A stretch of DNA of 25,638 bases from a virus (IMGVR_UViG_3300036861_001071:1-25638); one strand, 5' to 3'. Positions 12,926 through 19,323 are shown, numbered from the stretch's first letter. Translations and numbers: made by a program. The notes: a model not told the origin generated them from the letters alone.

Positions 12926-13579
12926 ATGAACGAAATTGAAACAGAATTTCGCGACGCGGTTCTCGACGAAATATCAACTTGCCCGTTGCTGAAATTTTTC
13001 CGTTGGGGAAAAGCGTTAAGCGAGAGTCATTGGGTGTTGTATTCCCCGCGATGGCGAGCCGATGAACCGGCGCATCGCGCGCTGGCGCTAGACTCAGTTA
13101 AACGTCTGACGCGACAATATTTTTTCAACATCCTGCGGGCGCATCTGTATACGGAAAGCGATCCTGCAAATGATCTGATTCCGCATCTGACAACCATTGC
13201 CGGTCAGGACCAAATCGCGACTCGGGAAAAATCTATTTTCAGTCCTAGCTGGGTAGAAAAAAATATCCCGGACCGCCAGCCGTTGAGGTATAATGACAAC
13301 GGAGAATTAATCTCTCCGGTTGTCGTGGGCTCCGGGATTGCTCGTATCAACCCGGAGTGGACGGAAGCGAAATACGAACTGATCCTCCAAGCGCCGGAAT
13401 ACGATTTCGACTTTTGGACTGTTCGTCAACGCAGCAAAGTTGAGATCAAATCGGACCGCGATGGCGCGGGCTATCTTTTCGTGAAGATTAAATTTTGTCT
13501 GCCGGTTCACGGGACCGAGGGCGGCGTGAAAAAAATAGAGGTAGTTCGTGAAAGATGGGCTCTACCGAGTCTCGAATAG
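12926..13579 (+). CDS. hypothetical protein, 217 aa
   Basis: Mixed protein: acidic helical start, FFRWGKALSESHWVLYSPRW, a middle helix, then beta-prone C-terminal half (KYELILQAPEYDFDFWTVRQRSKVEI..., YLFVKIKF). No family recognised. Its ATG lies 4 bases after a GTTTAAAC palindrome. A CGCCA/TGGCG hairpin lies at about 12894-12907 in the 48-base gap upstream. No good promoter with TTG and a 17-bp spacer is seen. Confidence 0.65.
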   Translation: MNEIETEFRDAVLDEISTCPLLKFFRWGKALSESHWVLYSPRWRADEPAHRALALDSVKRLTRQYFFNILRAHLYTESDPANDLIPHLTTIAGQDQIATREKSIFSPSWVEKNIPDRQPLRYNDNGELISPVVVGSGIARINPEWTEAKYELILQAPEYDFDFWTVRQRSKVEIKSDRDGAGYLFVKIKFCLPVHGTEGGVKKIEVVRERWALPSLE

Positions 13580-13691
13580 TTACCTCTGCGCCGGGTTTGT
13601 AGTTTCCGGCGGGGTGGTGGTTCGGTGCGCGCCGATTCTCCGGAAGAGAATCGAATACTGGAAATCGCAAGCAGTTTGGCTTTGTGCGTGA
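13548..13691 (+). CDS. small conserved phage protein, 47 aa
   Basis: Reads MKDGLYRVSNSYLCAGFVV and continues ...CAPILRKRIEYW. The pattern L-Y-R-V-x-x-x-Y-L-C-A-G-F-V-V-x-x-G-x-V-x-x-C-A-P-I-L-R recurs in many unrelated tailed phages, always as a tiny orphan gene; its function is not known. The GTG start lies inside the end of the 217-aa gene (32-base overlap). Confidence 0.8.
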   Translation: MKDGLYRVSNSYLCAGFVVSGGVVVRCAPILRKRIEYWKSQAVWLCA

Positions 13692-13878
13692 ACACGAAAA
13701 TTTCGTAGGTTGGTTCCACGGACAGAAGCCGGTCAATCTCGACGAAGACACCCGGCTGGTCGGCGGCGCGGGCATTTTCCAGCTTTTCGAGCCGAAGGAA
13801 AAATTCAAGCGGCGGAAGATCAACCGAAAAATCGCGGCGTGGAGAATCAAAAGCATCCGCCGTGCGAAAAACATATGA
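13684..13878 (+). CDS. hypothetical basic protein, 64 aa
   Basis: GTG start overlapping the previous stop by 8 bases. Aromatic N-terminal half (FVGWFHGQKP) and strongly basic C-terminus (KFKRRKINRKIAAWRIKSIR), suggesting nucleic-acid or membrane contact. The stop overlaps the next ATG (ATGA), which supports translation. No family recognised. Confidence 0.55.
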   Translation: MREHENFVGWFHGQKPVNLDEDTRLVGGAGIFQLFEPKEKFKRRKINRKIAAWRIKSIRRAKNI

Positions 13879-14009
13879 AGTGTAAATTGCATCCAAAATA
13901 CAAAGGGCTGCGTAAACCGACTTCTACGAGATACGGTTGCGTGTGTTGTTACATCTGGAAAGAGATTCAGTTTGCTCGTCAAAATAACTTGCTTTTTTCT
14001 CGTCGTTAG
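13875..14009 (+). CDS. small Cys-containing phage protein, 44 aa
   Basis: Begins MKCKLHPKYKGLRKPTS and has GCVCCYIW near residue 21. The C-x-x-H-P-x-Y-x-G-x-R-x-P...C-x-C-C layout is a recurring tiny zinc-binding protein type in phages. Ends in TAG, right inside the promoter of the putative ncRNA. Start supported by an ATGA overlap. Confidence 0.75.
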   Translation: MKCKLHPKYKGLRKPTSTRYGCVCCYIWKEIQFARQNNLLFSRR

Positions 14010-14017
14010 CACACTAT
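13989..14017 (+). promoter_or_regulatory. CACTAT-type promoter in front of the non-coding stretch
   Basis: TTGCTT (13989-13994), 17-bp spacer, CACACTATT with hexamer 14012-14017. Predicted start at A14023/A14024. No protein gene follows for 480 bases. Confidence 0.65.
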
Positions 14018-14022
14018 TGGGT

Positions 14023-14500
14023 AACGTCTTTGTGCGGCCTAATTAACCGCCGGACGGAGTTTTAGACGTGATGGTGTAGGTAAGCACATTTGCCACTCAG
14101 GCAAGTAGGTCTAGAAACGGGCACGTTTAAACAATCAGTGTCCGCTTTTTGCGGAATTAAAGAAGCACCGAGCGGATGGGCTTCGCTGAAGCGGTGGCGA
14201 GCACCACCGATAATTAAAGGCTCTGCGGCATCGGGCGACAAACCTCGATGCCAACAATTTTTAATTTGGTATTGGATAACCGAGTAGGGGTCGCGCCTGA
14301 AACGCCCATTACCAATTGTCGGGATAGCGGTCTATAAACCGTGGACCCCGATAGCGAGTTTGATCGACTCGCGAGCGTAGGGTCTGATTGCAACTGATCC
14401 TGCGCTTTATTTTTGAAGTGCGGGGTGTTGTAACAGTAGCATGACCGCAAGCCAATGCGGAACGGTTCGGGAGCATAGCCCGACCCCAAACTTTTTACGG
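14023..14500 (+). ncRNA. putative large structured non-coding RNA
   Basis: About 480 bases without a convincing gene, behind a CACTAT-type promoter. Stems readable by eye: TCCGC/GCGGA (14141-14145/14151-14155); CACCG/CGGTG (14166-14170/14192-14196) enclosing CTTC/GAAG; GGCATCG...CGATGCC (14227-14235/14243-14252); a 10-bp stem with one mismatch (14266-14275/14306-14315); TCGGG/CCCGA (14319-14323/14347-14351) enclosing CGGT/ACCG; GCGAGT/ACTCGC (14354-14359/14367-14372); CCGC/GCGG (14445-14448/14457-14460). The last stem GGTTCGGG/CCCGACC (14464-14485) is followed by TTTTT at 14492-14496, a possible terminator. It contains a GTTTAAAC at 14125. It does not look like tmRNA, RNase P RNA or 6S RNA. 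Large phage RNAs such as GOLLD or ROOL are a possible analogy, not an identification. Confidence 0.6.
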
Positions 14501-14504
14501 CGAT

Positions 14505-14714
14505 ATGGATCGAAAATTTTTAATTCTGCTTATTAACGCGTGGGATTCGGAAATCAATTGTCTGAAGTCCCGGATCGTTGAATTGGAAAAATTCAAAGCG
14601 GAGGCGATTCAGTTGGGCAGTATCCCGCCCGCCGCCGACCCGAAATCTCCCGCGGGCGCGCTGTCGGGATTGATGTCACGTCTTCGATCCCGAAACGGGT
14701 TGCGCAAGGGCTGA
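14505..14714 (+). CDS. hypothetical protein, 69 aa
   Basis: N-terminal helix LILLINAWDSEINCLKSRIV continuing into EKFKAEAI, likely a short coiled-coil, then a Pro/Ala linker and an Arg-rich end (MSRLRSRNGLRKG). No membrane segment long enough for a holin. It starts just after the putative ncRNA, with no clear ribosome site. Its last codons hold the -35 box of the next promoter. Confidence 0.55.
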   Translation: MDRKFLILLINAWDSEINCLKSRIVELEKFKAEAIQLGSIPPAADPKSPAGALSGLMSRLRSRNGLRKG

Positions 14715-14728
14715 AGAACCCACACTAT
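14700..14728 (+). promoter_or_regulatory. CACTAT-type promoter of the membrane/protease cluster
   Basis: TTGCGC (14700-14705), 17-bp spacer, CACACTATTAG (hexamer 14723-14728), 7 bases to the ATG at 14736, so a leader of about 1 base. Same -35 as the portal promoter. Confidence 0.7.
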
Positions 14729-14735
14729 TAGACGT

Positions 14736-14858
14736 ATGCTGATTACCGTATTGAGCTATGGGGCCGCTTTTGCGGCTGGTGTTGTGTTCTCGTATCTATT
14801 CCTGCGCGCGAATCCGAATAAGAAAAGCGCCGTGGATAAATTCGTGGACAAACATTGA
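14736..14858 (+). CDS. small membrane protein, 40 aa
   Basis: One hydrophobic segment (LITVLSYGAAFAAGVVFSYLF, about residues 2-22), then a charged tail (RANPNKKSAVDKFVDKH). N-out or N-in topology cannot be told. It starts 7 bases after a CACTAT block, and its TGA overlaps the TTG start of the next gene (TTGA). Possibly part of a lysis cassette with the following protein. Confidence 0.65.
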   Translation: MLITVLSYGAAFAAGVVFSYLFLRANPNKKSAVDKFVDKH

Positions 14859-15070
14859 AGATCGCGGAGTTCATATGCGAGCGCAACGGGAAATTTTCTG
14901 CGTTGCGCTTGCAATTCCACGCTTGGAATATTTCTGTGCTGGTAGTATGGATCGTCGTTTGTTTGAAAACCGGGGCGCTCGCGCCCATCGATCCGACGTT
15001 GTTGATATTGCTCGGGATCAACAACGGTTCGTTTGCAACCCACCGATTCGCGGAAAGTCGTGATGTATAA
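14855..15070 (+). CDS. holin-like membrane protein, 71 aa
   Basis: TTG start overlapping the previous TGA. After a short polar N-terminus there is a strong membrane segment (about 24-41, ISVLVVWIVVCLKTGAL) and a second weaker one (about 47-60, PTLLILLGINNGSF). Size and topology fit a class II holin, but no lysin is seen next to it; the following gene is a protease. The end overlaps the protease gene by 8 bases. Confidence 0.55.
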   Translation: MKIAEFICERNGKFSALRLQFHAWNISVLVVWIVVCLKTGALAPIDPTLLILLGINNGSFATHRFAESRDV

Positions 15071-15887
15071 ATTTCCTCCGCCCTCAAAGTATTTCGTTCT
15101 TCTGTCGGTGTTGATTGCGTCAGCCGTTGTGTTGACATTTGAAGCTTGCCGACTAAAATCAAGTCCGTTTACGCGGGCACAGAAAGCCACGGTGTCCGTA
15201 AAAGCGAAAACCGGCGAGGGTTCCGGGGTAGTGGTTCGCCGGAAAAACGATTTTGATCAGCCGCGGCTTTTCGTGTGGACCGCGGCGCATGTGGTGGACG
15301 GGGCTGATGATTACTCTGTCGTCATCCGGCAAATCATTCGGAACGAAGGCCACAAGGTCGGCACGTTGGACTTCAAGGCGAAACTTATTTTGCGGTCGGA
15401 CGCCAGCGTTGATCTTGCGCTGCTCTGGCTGGACGCGCCACCGGAATATTTTAGCGGGGCCGAGTTTGATACTGCCGACTTAAGGATCGGACAACCGCTT
15501 TACCACGTCGGGAATTTCTTCGGCGAGGTTTTCGACGATTCGTTTTCGACCGGAGTGTTGTCGCAGTTCGGCGCGAATCCGGGCAAGGAATGGCCATGGG
15601 GGGATCAGTTTCTTGACCAGATGACGACTCTCATCGTGCCGGGCAGTTCCGGCGGTCCAGTATTCAACGCGGAAACGGATAAGCTCGTCGGCATCGCGGT
15701 CGGCTGGGCGGGTATGCCGGGGATTTCGTTTTTCGTTCCACTCCGGACGATGGTCCCGTTTTCACATCAGACTGGATTTGATTGGGCAATCTACGGTAAG
15801 TGGTGTCCGTCCGATGCAGAACTTCGGGGAGTGGCGCTGCGATACATTCCGAAGCCCGACGTGACGCGAGATTTTAAGATCGACTGA
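15063..15887 (+). CDS. membrane-anchored trypsin-like serine protease
   Basis: 274-aa protease of the chymotrypsin/HtrA fold. A hydrophobic segment at residues 10-27 acts as signal anchor (ends ...FEAC, not a good lipobox). The catalytic triad is His76 in WTAAHVVDG, Asp117 in SVDLALLWL and Ser196 in PGSSGGPVF. It lacks the PDZ domain of HtrA. It should act outside the cytoplasmic membrane. Coupled to the holin-like gene by overlap, which suggests a role in lysis, envelope remodelling or cleavage of a host or phage surface protein. Head-maturation proteases of phages have other folds, so this is not the usual prohead protease. Confidence 0.85.
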   Translation: MYKFPPPSKYFVLLSVLIASAVVLTFEACRLKSSPFTRAQKATVSVKAKTGEGSGVVVRRKNDFDQPRLFVWTAAHVVDGADDYSVVIRQIIRNEGHKVGTLDFKAKLILRSDASVDLALLWLDAPPEYFSGAEFDTADLRIGQPLYHVGNFFGEVFDDSFSTGVLSQFGANPGKEWPWGDQFLDQMTTLIVPGSSGGPVFNAETDKLVGIAVGWAGMPGISFFVPLRTMVPFSHQTGFDWAIYGKWCPSDAELRGVALRYIPKPDVTRDFKID

Positions 15888-15908
15888 GGGGGCCGGTTTA
15901 CACACTAT
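15880..15908 (+). promoter_or_regulatory. CACTAT-type promoter of the tail genes
   Basis: TCGACT (15880-15885), 17-bp spacer, CACACTATTAGGTAAC (hexamer 15903-15908), 8 bases to the ATG at 15917. The -35 matches TTGACA at four of six positions and overlaps the stop of the protease gene. Confidence 0.6.
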
Positions 15909-15916
15909 TAGGTAAC

Positions 15917-16180
15917 ATGAGAGTATTGCTTGGAAATTTTATTGGAGCGGACCTAACGGTATCCGCCGAAGACGGCGACAACAACGATTTGGGCGTGCTG
16001 ACCGTTCCGCCCGGTAGCCACGACATCGGGCTTCCGGACTTGAATTTTATTTCAGTTCGGTTCAATGAAACGCAAATTGCGCAGTATTCGTTGGCGGATT
16101 ACACGAACGCGGTTCTGTTCGAGATTTATGTAGTTCGTAAAAACGGTGTGGTGACGGTCTCGGCCCGCGAAACCAATTGA
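15917..16180 (+). CDS. hypothetical protein, 87 aa
   Basis: Beta-rich small protein (RVLLGNFIGADLTVSAED..., GVLTVPPGSHDIGL, FISVRFNETQIAQYSL, NGVVTVSARETN), possibly a tail or decoration component given the genes that follow. It starts 8 bases after the CACTAT block, and its stop overlaps a TTG start (TTGA). Confidence 0.65.
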   Translation: MRVLLGNFIGADLTVSAEDGDNNDLGVLTVPPGSHDIGLPDLNFISVRFNETQIAQYSLADYTNAVLFEIYVVRKNGVVTVSARETN

Positions 16181-16314
16181 AGGCGCGAGCGAAAGCGCGG
16201 CGTTTGGTATTGGGTAGGGCAATTGGTTTTAAGGCTCGTGCGAAGCGTGCGCTGCGTCGTGCGTGGTTTACGGTAACTTTTCGATATGGCATGCGACTAC
16301 GACAACGAGTATAA
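16177..16314 (+). CDS. very basic peptide, 45 aa
   Basis: A TTG-started frame overlaps the preceding TGA in exactly the TTGA layout used at 14855 and runs through the only gap in this block, ending 29 bases inside the next gene. It is very rich in Arg and Lys (KARAKARRLVLGRAIGFKAR) with no acidic residue. It could be a nucleic-acid-binding peptide, or a chance frame. Confidence 0.4.
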   Translation: MKARAKARRLVLGRAIGFKARAKRALRRAWFTVTFRYGMRLRQRV

Positions 16315-17185
16315 ATGCGGCGACAGTCTTTACGATCTCACGAAGAAAATTCTCGGTCGTTTAAAAGAATTGGTGGGGTTCGGTCCCGGCAGCGGTGGTG
16401 GTCCTAGTGGCGATGTTACTCTAACGGTTTCCGATGTGGAAATCGGCGCGGTTGAGATCAAAGATTCCTCCACCGATAATCGCGCTACAGTTCGGAATAC
16501 TGATCCAGCGGCTTCTGATTACGGACTTGTCGTTCGTAACATTCCATCCGGCACGCAGGCAGTATCAGGTCCGTTTTTGACTGATGCAGAGTTGAGGGCA
16601 TCAGCAGTTCCGATTTCCGCGGCGTCGCTTCCCCTTCCCGCGGGCGCAGCTACGGAAGCTACTTTATCAACAATGCTAACCCTTGCGGGTTTTCAGGCGA
16701 GAATTAACACTCTCGGACAGAAAACAATGGCGGCGTCTACTCCGGTGGTAATAGCGTCGGATCAATCCGCAATCGCAGTCACGGGTCCATTGACAGACGC
16801 GCAATTGCGTGCAGTGGCGGTTCCGATTTCTGCGGCCAGTCTTCCACTTCCGGCAGGGGCAGCGACACAGGCAACCTTGTTAAACGTAGAGAACTACGTT
16901 AGCGGTTCCAGTGTGGCGTCAGCGCCGACTTCTGCGACGGTAGGAGTTTCATCCGCAGAAGTAGTGGCAAATAATTCCTCACGCAATGCGTTGTATTTAA
17001 CAAATACTTCAGACAATGTTATTTCAATTGCCTTTGATACAGCCGCGGTGTTGAATTCTGGAATTACTTTATTTCCCGGCGATTCTTTTGTGATGCAGAG
17101 ACCGGGTCTTTGGCTGGATGTGGCAGTGCAGGCAATAGCTAGTGCGGCGGGTAGCAATCTTGCAATCCAAGAGTTTACCACATGA
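16286..17185 (+). CDS. tail-type structural protein with duplicated motif
   Basis: 299-aa protein of the type found in phage tails or baseplates. A Gly/Ser-rich linker (32-43) separates a short N-terminal region from a beta-rich body. A 30-residue unit occurs twice (98-127 and 169-198), each starting LTDA and containing VPISAASLPLPAGAAT. The stretch MAASTPVVIASDQSAIAVTG is another phrase common in phage minor structural proteins. The C-terminal domain (about 205-299) looks like a jelly-roll-type surface domain. Upstream, TAACTT lies 6 bases before the ATG, but its -35 is poor. Confidence 0.8.
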   Translation: MACDYDNEYKCGDSLYDLTKKILGRLKELVGFGPGSGGGPSGDVTLTVSDVEIGAVEIKDSSTDNRATVRNTDPAASDYGLVVRNIPSGTQAVSGPFLTDAELRASAVPISAASLPLPAGAATEATLSTMLTLAGFQARINTLGQKTMAASTPVVIASDQSAIAVTGPLTDAQLRAVAVPISAASLPLPAGAATQATLLNVENYVSGSSVASAPTSATVGVSSAEVVANNSSRNALYLTNTSDNVISIAFDTAAVLNSGITLFPGDSFVMQRPGLWLDVAVQAIASAAGSNLAIQEFTT

Positions 17186-18240
17186 TTTATAAATCTTCTC
17201 GTATTCGGATTGCCGACGAGGGCGCGATTCAAGGTTACGTTCGCGCGGTAGATTTTGTTGGCGCGGGCGTGACGGCTTCGATAGCGGCGGGTATTGCGAC
17301 GATTACTATTTCCGGCGGCGGCGCAGGCGCGCCCACGGATGCAGAATACCTTGTTGCGACGGCGAACGCAGGGCTGTCGGCGGAACGGGTTGCGACTGGG
17401 ACTGCGACAATTTCATGGGACTTCAGCGTTGGGGGTCAAGCACAGGCGAATGTAAACAATGATTCCATTACCTACGCAAAAATTCAAAATGTTTCCGCGA
17501 CAGATCGGTTACTGGGCCGGGTGTCCGCCGGGTCGGGGGACGTAGAGGAAATAGTTTTCACCGATACGGCGCAGACGTTATTGGATGATACATCTGCGGC
17601 AGCAATGCGAACAACTTTGGGTGTAGCAGCCGCACCTAGTTGGTATGGCAATATTTATGCGTCAATGGGGAATTGTGATCCCCAAAAAGGATTAGAGGGT
17701 GCGATTTGGACAGGATCAAATGCGGTTACACCCACGCAACTTACGACCACAGTGGCGCGCATTAGTTATTTCGTTCCTCCCGCGGACATCGTAGTAAATA
17801 AAATTCGATTTTACGGAGCCGGGACTGTGGCGAGTGTATACACCTGTGCGATTTACAACGGAGATACTTTGGCCCGGCTGACAACTTCGTTAACTCTTTC
17901 TACCACAAGTGGGGCGTGGGGGTCCGTGGGTAGTGCATTGAATCTTACGCTTACCGCGGGGCAGTTGTATTTCATGGCGGTGTCGGTCAACACAACTGGA
18001 ACGACCGCGGGATTAATGTGTCTCGGAACGAGCATGGCGGCTCCCGCGCAGGCGCAGATTACAGTTTTGCCTAAGTCATGGCCGGGTAATCTCGACATCG
18101 ACTCAAAATATATTTGTGGGGCTTACGCACAGTTTGCGGTTACCGCAGGTGCGATGCCTGACCCGGCGGCTACTATCGCGACTCAGGGCGCGTGGACCGG
18201 CGGTATGCCCTTGTTTTTCCTCGACAATAATAACGCTTGA
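17182..18240 (+). CDS. tail fibre-like structural protein
   Basis: 352-aa protein. The part AKIQNVSATDRLLGRVSAGSGDVEEI (about residues 95-120), followed by TLLDDTSAAAMRTTLGV, is a well-known stem motif of phage tail fibres. The N-terminal 45 residues (IRIADEG..VRAVDFVGAGVTASIAAGIATITISGGG) are a typical baseplate-attachment stretch. The C-terminal 190 residues form a beta-rich tip with Thr/Ser/Gly richness, likely the receptor-binding end. The ATG overlaps the previous TGA (ATGA). Its stop codon lies within the -35 box of the recombinase promoter. Confidence 0.82.
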   Translation: MIYKSSRIRIADEGAIQGYVRAVDFVGAGVTASIAAGIATITISGGGAGAPTDAEYLVATANAGLSAERVATGTATISWDFSVGGQAQANVNNDSITYAKIQNVSATDRLLGRVSAGSGDVEEIVFTDTAQTLLDDTSAAAMRTTLGVAAAPSWYGNIYASMGNCDPQKGLEGAIWTGSNAVTPTQLTTTVARISYFVPPADIVVNKIRFYGAGTVASVYTCAIYNGDTLARLTTSLTLSTTSGAWGSVGSALNLTLTAGQLYFMAVSVNTTGTTAGLMCLGTSMAAPAQAQITVLPKSWPGNLDIDSKYICGAYAQFAVTAGAMPDPAATIATQGAWTGGMPLFFLDNNNA

Positions 18241-18254
18241 CAAAGAGCGTTATT
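18229..18254 (+). repeat. 9-bp inverted repeat over the recombinase promoter
   Basis: AATAACGCT (18229-18237) and AGCGTTATT (18246-18254) with an 8-base loop, covering the -35 box and half of the spacer. It could end the tail-fibre transcript as a hairpin, or be an operator for control of the recombinase. Confidence 0.65.
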
Positions 18255-18265
18255 TGTTGTATCGT
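18237..18265 (+). promoter_or_regulatory. leaderless-type promoter of the recombinase
   Basis: TTGACA (18237-18242), 17-bp spacer, TATCGT (18260-18265), 6 bases, ATG at 18272. The transcript would begin on the A of the start codon. Confidence 0.75.
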
Positions 18266-18271
18266 CCCCCT

Positions 18272-18982
18272 ATGAAGGCATATTGGTATATTCGAGTCTC
18301 AGGTAAAAGTCAGATCGAGGGCGACGGGCCGGAGCGGCAACGGGAAGCCATCAAGGCGTTCTGCGATAAATATGGATTGGAATTCGCGGGCGAGTTTTTC
18401 GAAGCGGGGGTGACGGGCACGAAAGAGGGAATGGACCGTCCGAAATTTGCTGAGTTGATCGAGACCCATGACGCACACGAGAGGCCGGTCAAGATTATCG
18501 TAGTCGAGCGGTTGGACCGGCTGGCTCGCGATCTTATGATTTCGGAAATGATTTTGGCGGAGTGCCGGAAGCGGAAGATCAAAATTTACGCCGTCGATCA
18601 GGGCGCACTGATCGATATGGCAACGGACGGAGACGATCCGACGAGAATTTTGATTCGGCAATTCATGGGGGCTCTGGCGCAATGGGAAAAGTCGATGCTG
18701 GTGAAGAAGCTTGCGATTGCGCGGGCGAGAATTCGGAAATCCAAAGGCAAGTGCGAGGGAGTGGCGTCGTATGGGGAACTGCCCGGCGAGATTCACACCC
18801 TGAACGTGATGAAAAACCTCAAGCATTCCGGATTGCGGATGGACATCATCGCAACGATGCTCAACGAACAGCATTTGTTTAACCGGTCGGGAAATCCGTG
18901 GAATCGGAAATCAATTTTTTCAGTGTTAAAAAACAACAAACGAAAGGAACAGTTATGCGGGGCGCTTACACCCAATTCGTAA
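18272..18982 (+). CDS. serine recombinase (resolvase/invertase type)
   Basis: 236-aa serine recombinase. The catalytic domain starts YIRVSGKSQ (Ser10 nucleophile, Arg8), with VVERLDRLARD (78-87, Arg80/Arg83/Arg86) and the long E helix around 125-160 (RQFMGALAQWEKSMLVKKLAIARARI). The last 70 residues form a small HTH-like DNA-binding end (LRMDIIATMLNEQHLFNRSGNPWNRKSIFSVL). It lacks the zinc ribbon and coiled-coil of large serine integrases, so an invertase, resolvase or small integrase role fits better. An upstream in-frame extension is rejected because it would read through the promoter and the tail-fibre gene. Confidence 0.9.
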   Translation: MKAYWYIRVSGKSQIEGDGPERQREAIKAFCDKYGLEFAGEFFEAGVTGTKEGMDRPKFAELIETHDAHERPVKIIVVERLDRLARDLMISEMILAECRKRKIKIYAVDQGALIDMATDGDDPTRILIRQFMGALAQWEKSMLVKKLAIARARIRKSKGKCEGVASYGELPGEIHTLNVMKNLKHSGLRMDIIATMLNEQHLFNRSGNPWNRKSIFSVLKNNKRKEQLCGALTPNS

Positions 18983-19146
18983 AATCGAAGGGATACAAAC
19001 CATCTTGCGCGGTGGATCAGGCGGCGGCAAAGCACAAAGAAGATTGCGAGCTTCGGCTGGCACAGATTATGAACGGGACGCATCCGGACTACATTAACGG
19101 GCATCCCAAAGACGCTGAAAAAGGTCGGCGTCGCGGCAAGGTCTAA
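18955..19146 (+). CDS. hypothetical protein, 63 aa
   Basis: Basic protein (MRGAYTQFVKSKGYKPSCAV...) with two Cys and a HPDYINGHPKDAEKGRRRGKV tail. It starts inside the end of the recombinase gene and has a good Shine-Dalgarno (AAAGGA) 7 bases upstream, unlike most genes here. It ends just before a strong terminator. Function unknown; its position suggests a partner or regulator of the recombinase. Confidence 0.7.
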   Translation: MRGAYTQFVKSKGYKPSCAVDQAAAKHKEDCELRLAQIMNGTHPDYINGHPKDAEKGRRRGKV

Positions 19147-19170
19147 AAGGAGAGGTCACATATTGCTCAG

Positions 19171-19207
19171 GCGGGCGGCGGATAATATCCGTCGTCCGCT
19201 TCTTTTT
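19171..19207 (+). terminator. strong rho-independent terminator
   Basis: 13-bp stem (19171-19183 with 19187-19199, two G-U pairs) with AAT loop, followed by TTCTTTTT. Ends the recombinase unit just before the tRNA promoter. Confidence 0.85.
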
Positions 19208-19209
19208 AG

Positions 19210-19238
19210 TGGCGCGAATTGCTCCGAGCTTGCACTAT
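19210..19238 (+). promoter_or_regulatory. CACTAT-type promoter of the tRNA gene
   Basis: TGGCGC (19210-19215), 17-bp spacer, GCACTATTAGG (hexamer 19233-19238). The predicted start (7 bases later) is 19245, within one base of the mature tRNA 5' end. Confidence 0.65.
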
Positions 19239-19243
19239 TAGGT

Positions 19244-19318
19244 AGCGGGATGGCGCAGTGGTAGCGCGGTTGGCTCATAACCAACAGGCCGCAGGTTCGA
19301 TCCCTGTTCCCGCAACCA
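19244..19318 (+). tRNA. tRNA-Met (CAT), initiator-like acceptor end
   Basis: Full cloverleaf. Acceptor 19244-19250 with 19308-19314, D stem GCGC/GCGC, anticodon stem GTTGG/CCAAC with loop CTCATAA (anticodon CAT at 19276-19278), 5-base variable loop, T stem GCAGG/CCTGT with loop TTCGATC, discriminator A and encoded CCA (19316-19318). The 3' end CCCGCAACCA is the same as in bacterial initiator tRNA, and position 1-72 is A-A, unpaired as in initiators. Against that, the D stem has C11-G24 and the anticodon stem only two G-C pairs next to the loop. Could be initiator, elongator Met or lysidine-type Ile. Confidence 0.92.
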
Positions 19319-19323
19319 TTTCC

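Noticed and set aside
14214-14489. 91-codon leftward frame inside the putative ncRNA
   Set aside because: It starts with TTG, runs against all neighbouring genes, has no ribosome site, and the same DNA forms many stems behind a rightward promoter.
19161-19262. Short frame after a good Shine-Dalgarno (AAGGAGAGG) just past 19146
   Set aside because: It would start with TTG and read straight through the strong terminator, the tRNA promoter and the tRNA.
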